The notes under the pieces are model-generated. The model saw only the letters and a list, made by a program, of their open reading frames with translations. It was not told the origin of the DNA and did no database searches. Both the position numbers and the translations under genes were made by a program. From Tsuneonella rigui (GTDB lineage Bacteria; Pseudomonadota; Alphaproteobacteria; Sphingomonadales; Sphingomonadaceae), in contig NZ_RSEL01000003.1 of NCBI RefSeq assembly GCF_003958625.1, positions 1 to 64,000 on the forward strand: a stretch of DNA of 64,000 bases, written 5' to 3'. Every line of letters begins with the position of its first letter. Position 1 is the first letter of the stretch. Shown piece by piece: positions 60,341-64,000 of the stretch.

Positions 60341-60802
60341 ATGAACGCCATCTTCAAGCTCCTGCCCGAAGCCGTCTGGACCGCAGCGCCCGGCACCAAA
60401 CCGGCTGTGCTCGATGCGCTCGCCGACCGATTTGCCAAGGTTTACGCGCTCGATCGCGATGACGTGCTCGATGGGCTGCAGGAACGCGAGGCGCTCGGCA
60501 GCACCGGGTTTGGGCGAGGCGTGGCGTTGCCGCACGCGCGGATCGACGGGTTGTCGCGGCCGGTGGCGGCGCTGCTGAAGCTGGAATCGCCGATCGACTT
60601 TGCCGCGGCCGATCGGCTGCCGGTCGATCTCGTCATCGGGCTCTTGTCTCCGACCAACGCGGGGGCGACTCATCTGCACGCCCTCGCTGCCCTATCGCGG
60701 ATGGTGCGCGATGAGGACATGCACCGCGCGCTGACCGAGGCGTCCGACACCGAGACGCTCTACGCCCTGCTGACCAACGCTTCCGATCGTGACGCCGCCT
60801 GA
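60341..60802 (+). CDS. ptsN: PTS IIA-like nitrogen-regulatory protein PtsN
   Basis: IIA-Ntr protein of 153 residues, the final acceptor of the nitrogen phosphotransferase relay. The phosphorylated His is in GVALPHARIDG (about residue 67), within REALGSTGFGRGVALPHAR in the standard fold; LVIGLLSPTNAGATHLHALAALSRM follows. I start at the ATG at 60341; the open frame is 28 codons longer but unrelated. It ends with a 14-base overlap with the thioesterase gene. It regulates K+ and nitrogen metabolism by protein contacts in other bacteria. Confidence 0.93.
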   Translation: MNAIFKLLPEAVWTAAPGTKPAVLDALADRFAKVYALDRDDVLDGLQEREALGSTGFGRGVALPHARIDGLSRPVAALLKLESPIDFAAADRLPVDLVIGLLSPTNAGATHLHALAALSRMVRDEDMHRALTEASDTETLYALLTNASDRDAA

Positions 60803-61253
60803 CGGGTTGGCCGGCGCGGCGCTGCACTACCGCGCGCTCGAACGGCTCTACGTGGCGGCGCCGGTCAATCGGCTGTTCCCATCGCGGTTGGAAATCGTCG
60901 GCGAGGGGCGTTCGCGGCTGACCTTCACGGTCGAGCCGGAGGTGTTCCATGCGGCGGGCGCGGCGCACGGGACGATTTACTTCAAGATGCTCGACGATGC
61001 GGCGTTTTACGCGGCGAACACGTTGGTGACCGATCGTTTCCTGCTGACCACCTCCTTCAACCTCCACTTTACCAAGCCGGTGCGCGGGGGCGACGTCGTG
61101 GCCGAGGGTCGCTGGATCAGCGGGCGCAAGCGCGTGCTGGTGGGCGAATCGCGGCTGATCGATGCCGAAGGCGACGAGATCGGGCGCGGCACCGGCACCT
61201 TCATGCGTTCGCGCATCGCGCTGTCGAGCCTGCCTGGCTACGCCGGGACCTGA
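60789..61253 (+). CDS. PaaI-like hotdog-fold thioesterase
   Basis: Hotdog-fold protein of 154 residues of the PaaI group: HAAGAAHGTIYFKMLDDAAFYAANTLV contains the long helix with the catalytic-type Asp and Gly, and LTTSFNLHFTKPVRGGDVVAEGRWISGRKRVLVGES the sheet edge. It probably hydrolyses acyl- or aryl-CoA thioesters. The start appears to be GTG (60789-60791), 14 bases before the ptsN stop, indicating coupling. Confidence 0.9.
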   Translation: MTPPDGLAGAALHYRALERLYVAAPVNRLFPSRLEIVGEGRSRLTFTVEPEVFHAAGAAHGTIYFKMLDDAAFYAANTLVTDRFLLTTSFNLHFTKPVRGGDVVAEGRWISGRKRVLVGESRLIDAEGDEIGRGTGTFMRSRIALSSLPGYAGT

Positions 61254-61255
61254 TA

Positions 61256-61594
61256 ATGGACGCCCGCTTGCCCGCGCATCTGGAGGTCGCTGCGATCCGG
61301 CGGCTCGCCGAAGCGGGTGGTGGATTCGCCACTGTGCTCGCCACAGGGGAGCGTGACGCAGGTACGATCGCGCTGGTTATTCTTAGCCGAGGTGGTGAAA
61401 CCGTGCGTCTGTTGGAACGCCTCCCGCAAGTCGATGGGAACCGAATTTTCACAGAGACGCGTCGGCAAGATGTTGAAAATCAGAGAGATTTTTTTGCGAT
61501 TCTCGATCGGATGCGCGAGCGAGACCCCGATTTATGGTTAATTGAGGCGGACGTCCCGGATTCAGAACGGTTCATCGCAGGATTGCCGGGCTGA
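61256..61594 (+). CDS. DUF1491 family protein
   Basis: Protein of 112 residues of DUF1491, an alphaproteobacterial family: LPAHLEVAAIRRLAEAGGGFATVLATGERDAGTIALVIL and FFAILDRMRERDPDLWLIEADVPDSERFIAGLPG are its conserved beginning and end. The function is unknown. It starts 2 bases after the thioesterase stop. Base composition in its middle is less GC-rich than the neighbours (e.g. 61440-61520). The 195 bases that follow hold no recognisable gene. Confidence 0.9.
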   Translation: MDARLPAHLEVAAIRRLAEAGGGFATVLATGERDAGTIALVILSRGGETVRLLERLPQVDGNRIFTETRRQDVENQRDFFAILDRMRERDPDLWLIEADVPDSERFIAGLPG

Positions 61595-61789
61595 TTTGAC
61601 TTCGCAGGTGCAGCATCTATCTGCGCCTCACCTTTACGGACGCAGGCGGCTTGGACGACATGGGGTCGGACAGCCAGCGCGCAGACGGGGGGCGGCCGGC
61701 AGGCTGAATAATCGGACCCGTTCTGCGCATTGAACGCGGTGGGTCCTGGCCTGCGACTGAGCGCGTTCACCGCCTAAATCGACGGACCA

Positions 61790-62440
61790 ATGCAGTTTCA
61801 CCGTGCCACGCTCGCGGCGCTTGCCGCGACCGCTTTCCTTACGTTCTTTGCCGCCGAGGGTTCCGGCGCCAACGCTGAAGTCAGCGAGACCCGTGCGGCT
61901 CCCGTCGTCGCTCTGACCGACGAGACGGTGCCCGCAGCGGCCACTCCGGTCCAGTTCGTTTCCCAGGAAGTCGTCCAGCCGACCCCCGAGCGGAAGGCCG
62001 CCGACGCGCGCCTGGCCGAGGCCGGTTCGCTGAGCGAGCTCGTCGCCGCGATGCCCGAGGGCGGCACCATGTCGCGCGAGATGGAATGCCTCGCCGGCGC
62101 GATCTATTTCGAATCGCGCGGCGAACCGCTCGCCGGCCAGCTCGCGGTGGGCCAGGTGATCATCAATCGCAGCGAATCGGGCGTGTTCCCGTCCGACTAT
62201 TGCGGGGTCGTCTACCAGCCGTCGCAGTTCTCGTTCGTACGCGGCGGCACCATGCCGCGGATCGATCGCGGCTCGGCCGCGTGGCACCGCGCCACCGCCA
62301 TCGCCCGCATTGCGCATGAGGGCCTGTGGGACAGCAAGGCCGGCGACTCCCTCTACTTCCACGCGCGTTATGTGAAGCCGAGCTGGAGCCGCACGAAGAT
62401 CGCCCGCGCGACCATCGACAGCCACATCTTCTATCGGTGA
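61790..62440 (+). CDS. Cell wall hydrolase (SleB family)
   Basis: Exported peptidoglycan hydrolase of 216 residues. Signal peptide (LAATAFLTFFAAEGSGANAE, cleavage near 29), an Ala/Pro linker to about 95, then the SleB/hydrolase-2 domain: MECLAGAIYFESRGEPLAGQLAVGQVIINR with the catalytic Glu in YFESRGE, QFSFVRGG and AGDSLYFHARYVKPSW. It cleaves glycan strands or participates in remodelling. The ATG at 61790 gives a good signal peptide. Convergent with xthA. Confidence 0.92.
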   Translation: MQFHRATLAALAATAFLTFFAAEGSGANAEVSETRAAPVVALTDETVPAAATPVQFVSQEVVQPTPERKAADARLAEAGSLSELVAAMPEGGTMSREMECLAGAIYFESRGEPLAGQLAVGQVIINRSESGVFPSDYCGVVYQPSQFSFVRGGTMPRIDRGSAAWHRATAIARIAHEGLWDSKAGDSLYFHARYVKPSWSRTKIARATIDSHIFYR

Positions 62441-62442
62441 GG

Positions 62443-63222
62443 TTAGGCGGGGTCGGCTAGCTCGACCCAAACGGGAACGTGGTCGCTCGCCTTCTCGCGG
62501 CCGCGGTATTCCTTGTCGACGCCGGCGGCGACCATGCGGTCGGCGGCCTCGGGGCTCAGCAGCAGGTGATCGATGCGGAAGCCGTGATCGCGCTGCCACG
62601 CGCCCGCCTGGTAATCCCAGAAGGTCCACACCCCGCCGCGCGGATTGAGCGTGTCGAGCGCGTCGGTCCACCCGTCGCCGAGCAGCTTGGCATAGGCGTC
62701 CCGCGATTCGGGCTGCATCAGCGCATCGCTCGCCATCGCGCGCGGCGAGAACACGTCCTTGTCCTCGGGGATCACGTTGTAGTCGCCGACTACCACCACC
62801 GGCTGCTCAAGCGCCCATAGCTCGCGCATTCGCGTGCGCAGGCGCTCCATCCACGCGAGCTTGTAGTCGAACTTGGGCCCCGGCACCGGGTTGCCGTTGG
62901 GCAGGTAGAGGCACACTACCCGCACGCCGTTCACGTCGGCCTCGATGTACCGCGCGTGCTCGTCGGTCGGATCGCCAGGCAGGGTGCGCTGCGCTTCGAC
63001 CGGCTTCTGCCCATCGGCGAGGATGGCGACCCCGTTGAAGCCCTTCTGGCCGTGCCAGATCGCCTGGTAGCCGATCCTCTCGAACTCTTCGTACGGGAAG
63101 CCTTCGTCCTGGCTCTTCACTTCCTGCAGGCAGGCGACCGAGGGGCGGCGCTCCTCGAGCCACTCGATGAGACGCGGCAGGCGCGCCTTTACCCCATTGA
63201 TATTGAAGGATGCGATGCGCAT
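62443..63222 (-). CDS. xthA: Exodeoxyribonuclease III XthA
   Basis: AP endonuclease/3'-phosphatase of 259 residues that repairs abasic sites. MRIASFNINGVKARL, CLQEVKSQD with the metal-binding Glu (about 34), VVVVGDYNVIPEDKDV (Asp and Asn), FRIDHLLLS and the catalytic His in KASDHVPVWVEL are present. I start at the ATG at 63222; the Arg-rich extension is not conserved. It lies 10 bases after erpA on the same strand, a common alphaproteobacterial pair. Confidence 0.96.
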   Translation of the reverse strand: MRIASFNINGVKARLPRLIEWLEERRPSVACLQEVKSQDEGFPYEEFERIGYQAIWHGQKGFNGVAILADGQKPVEAQRTLPGDPTDEHARYIEADVNGVRVVCLYLPNGNPVPGPKFDYKLAWMERLRTRMRELWALEQPVVVVGDYNVIPEDKDVFSPRAMASDALMQPESRDAYAKLLGDGWTDALDTLNPRGGVWTFWDYQAGAWQRDHGFRIDHLLLSPEAADRMVAAGVDKEYRGREKASDHVPVWVELADPA

Positions 63223-63232
63223 CCGGGGAGCT

Positions 63233-63562
63233 TTAGATGCCGAAGCTCGAACCGCAACCGCAACCGGCGGCGGCCTGCGGATTCTCGACCTTGAACGCCG
63301 CGCCGCCGAGTGATTCGACAAAATCGACCGTGCTGCCGGCGATGAGGTCGAGACTGATCGGATCGACCACCAGCCGCACTCCGTCGGTCTCGCTGACCGA
63401 ATCGTCGTTCTCCGCGCTGTCGGCGAGATCGAACTTGTATTGAAAGCCCGAGCATCCGCCGCCCTCGACCGACAGGCGCAGGATCGCGGGCTTGCCTTGC
63501 TTGCCGGCGATCGCGGCCACCCGCTTGGCGGCGTTGGAAGTGAGTGTGAGCGGTTCGGTCAT
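63233..63562 (-). CDS. erpA: Iron-sulfur cluster insertion protein ErpA
   Basis: A-type Fe-S carrier of 109 residues. The three conserved cysteines are in EGGGCSGFQYKF (near 40) and AAGCGCGSSF (near 103 and 105), which accept and hand on clusters. NAAKRVAAIAG and VDFVESLGGAAFKVENPQA are also conserved. The start is the ATG at 63562 (MTEPLTLT). It precedes xthA on the same strand. ErpA rather than IscA is inferred from the absence of an isc operon here. Confidence 0.9.
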   Translation of the reverse strand: MTEPLTLTSNAAKRVAAIAGKQGKPAILRLSVEGGGCSGFQYKFDLADSAENDDSVSETDGVRLVVDPISLDLIAGSTVDFVESLGGAAFKVENPQAAAGCGCGSSFGI

Positions 63563-63593
63563 GCGGCCGATATGGGGAGCTAGGCGGCGCGGC

Positions 63594-64000
63594 TCAAGCG
63601 GTCTGGATGTAGACGCGCATCGCCTCGGCCTCACCTGCGATGGCATCGACTTGTGCCTTCACCAGATCGCCGATCGAAACGAAGCCGCACATCGCGCCGT
63701 TCTGAACCACCGGCAGGTGACGGATGCGGCGGCGGGTCATCATCTCGAGCGCGTCTTCGATCCGGGTCGATGGCTCGATGGTGATCGCGGGCGCGGTCAT
63801 CACCTCGCCGACCGGCTTGTTGAGGCTCGCCTCGCCTTCGCGCTCGAGACAGTAGATCACGTCGCGCTCGGAGAATATCCCCGCGACTTCTCCGTGCCGC
63901 ATGACCGGCAAGGCGCCGATGCGGCGGGTGGCCAGGATCGATAATGCCGCGCGCATCGGCATGTCCGCGTCGCAGGTAATCACCTCGGAGCTCGCGCGCC
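63594..64000 (-). CDS. CBS domain-containing protein (partial, start outside window)
   Basis: Protein with tandem CBS domains of which 129 codons plus a few upstream are visible. CBS 1: EVITCDADMPMRAALSILATRRIGALPVM followed by GEVAGIFSERDVIY; CBS 2: EVMTAPAITIEPSTRIEDALEMMTRRRIRHLPVV and GFVSIGDLVKAQVDAI. Such proteins sense adenine nucleotides. A GTG at 63983 opens the visible frame, but upstream codons (RASSE) match the usual sequence, so the real start is beyond the right edge. The C-terminus AEAMRVYIQTA is typical. Confidence 0.9.
   Translation of the reverse strand, partial: RASSEVITCDADMPMRAALSILATRRIGALPVMRHGEVAGIFSERDVIYCLEREGEASLNKPVGEVMTAPAITIEPSTRIEDALEMMTRRRIRHLPVVQNGAMCGFVSIGDLVKAQVDAIAGEAEAMRVYIQTA

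Overview
The window is a GC-rich chromosomal segment from an alphaproteobacterium, most likely of the order Sphingomonadales. The reasons are: parAB-rsmG-mnmG-mnmE and rho-hemJ-hemE on one side of a putative chromosome origin, with ppsR-maf-aroE-coaE-dnaQ on the other; a DUF1013/TrcR-type regulator, bactofilin and CarD; many GANTC (CcrM-type) sites in two key intergenic regions; and the metal-loop variant of HemB typical of the group. No rRNA, tRNA, CRISPR array, prophage or classical insertion sequence was recognised. Layout from left to right: (1) 1-4434, minus strand: proA, an aldo/keto reductase, nadD, rsfS, rlmH and the start of an EnvC-like gene. (2) 4435-6221: a GANTC-dense promoter region, then a coupled M23 peptidase-bactofilin pair (cell shape and wall). 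(3) 6222-11245: accessory minus-strand genes (acyl-CoA synthetase, TrcR-type regulator, a 50-residue small protein, GST, GIY-YIG nuclease, quinone oxidoreductase) interrupted by three REP/BIME-like inverted repeats. One of these encloses the GIY-YIG gene and looks like a tiny mobile unit. (4) 11350-20846, mostly plus strand: DUF1192, clpA, a Nat-type ABC exporter, a ligase-associated MBL exonuclease plus ATP-dependent ligase, DUF1993 and DUF1275. (5) 20831-24868, minus: DUF167, gamma-carbonic anhydrase, GNAT, hemB and a second M23 peptidase. (6) 24991-29813: SUV3-like helicase, S4 protein, FdxA, a SEL1 protein on the other strand, and CarD. (7) 29969-32042: two tandem DUF2807 (GIN) envelope proteins and a lipoprotein whose start codon lies inside a long hairpin. 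(8) 32039-38580: threonylcarbamoyl-AMP synthase, acyl-CoA dehydrogenase with a coupled DUF815 ATPase, sorbosone-dehydrogenase-like protein, free-methionine sulfoxide reductase and a glycine-zipper protein. (9) 38567-42947: a compact chaperone-usher pilus locus with two spore-coat-U pilins. (10) 43043-55713, mostly minus: parB, parA, rsmG, mnmG, mnmE with four parS-like sites, then a plus-strand accessory operon, then BLUF, rho, hemJ and hemE. (11) 55714-56029: putative oriC. (12) 56030-64000, mostly plus: ppsR, maf, aroE, coaE, dnaQ, hpf, ptsN, a thioesterase, DUF1491 and a cell-wall hydrolase, then xthA, erpA and a CBS-domain gene on minus. Conserved genes read away from the putative origin on both sides, and the parS cluster lies 8-11 kb from it, as expected for an alphaproteobacterial origin-centromere region. 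The most interesting unexplained signals are the REP-bounded GIY-YIG unit, the eight-fold GANTC cluster before the M23-bactofilin operon, the start-codon hairpin at 31685-31725 and the 50-residue gene at 8988-9140.
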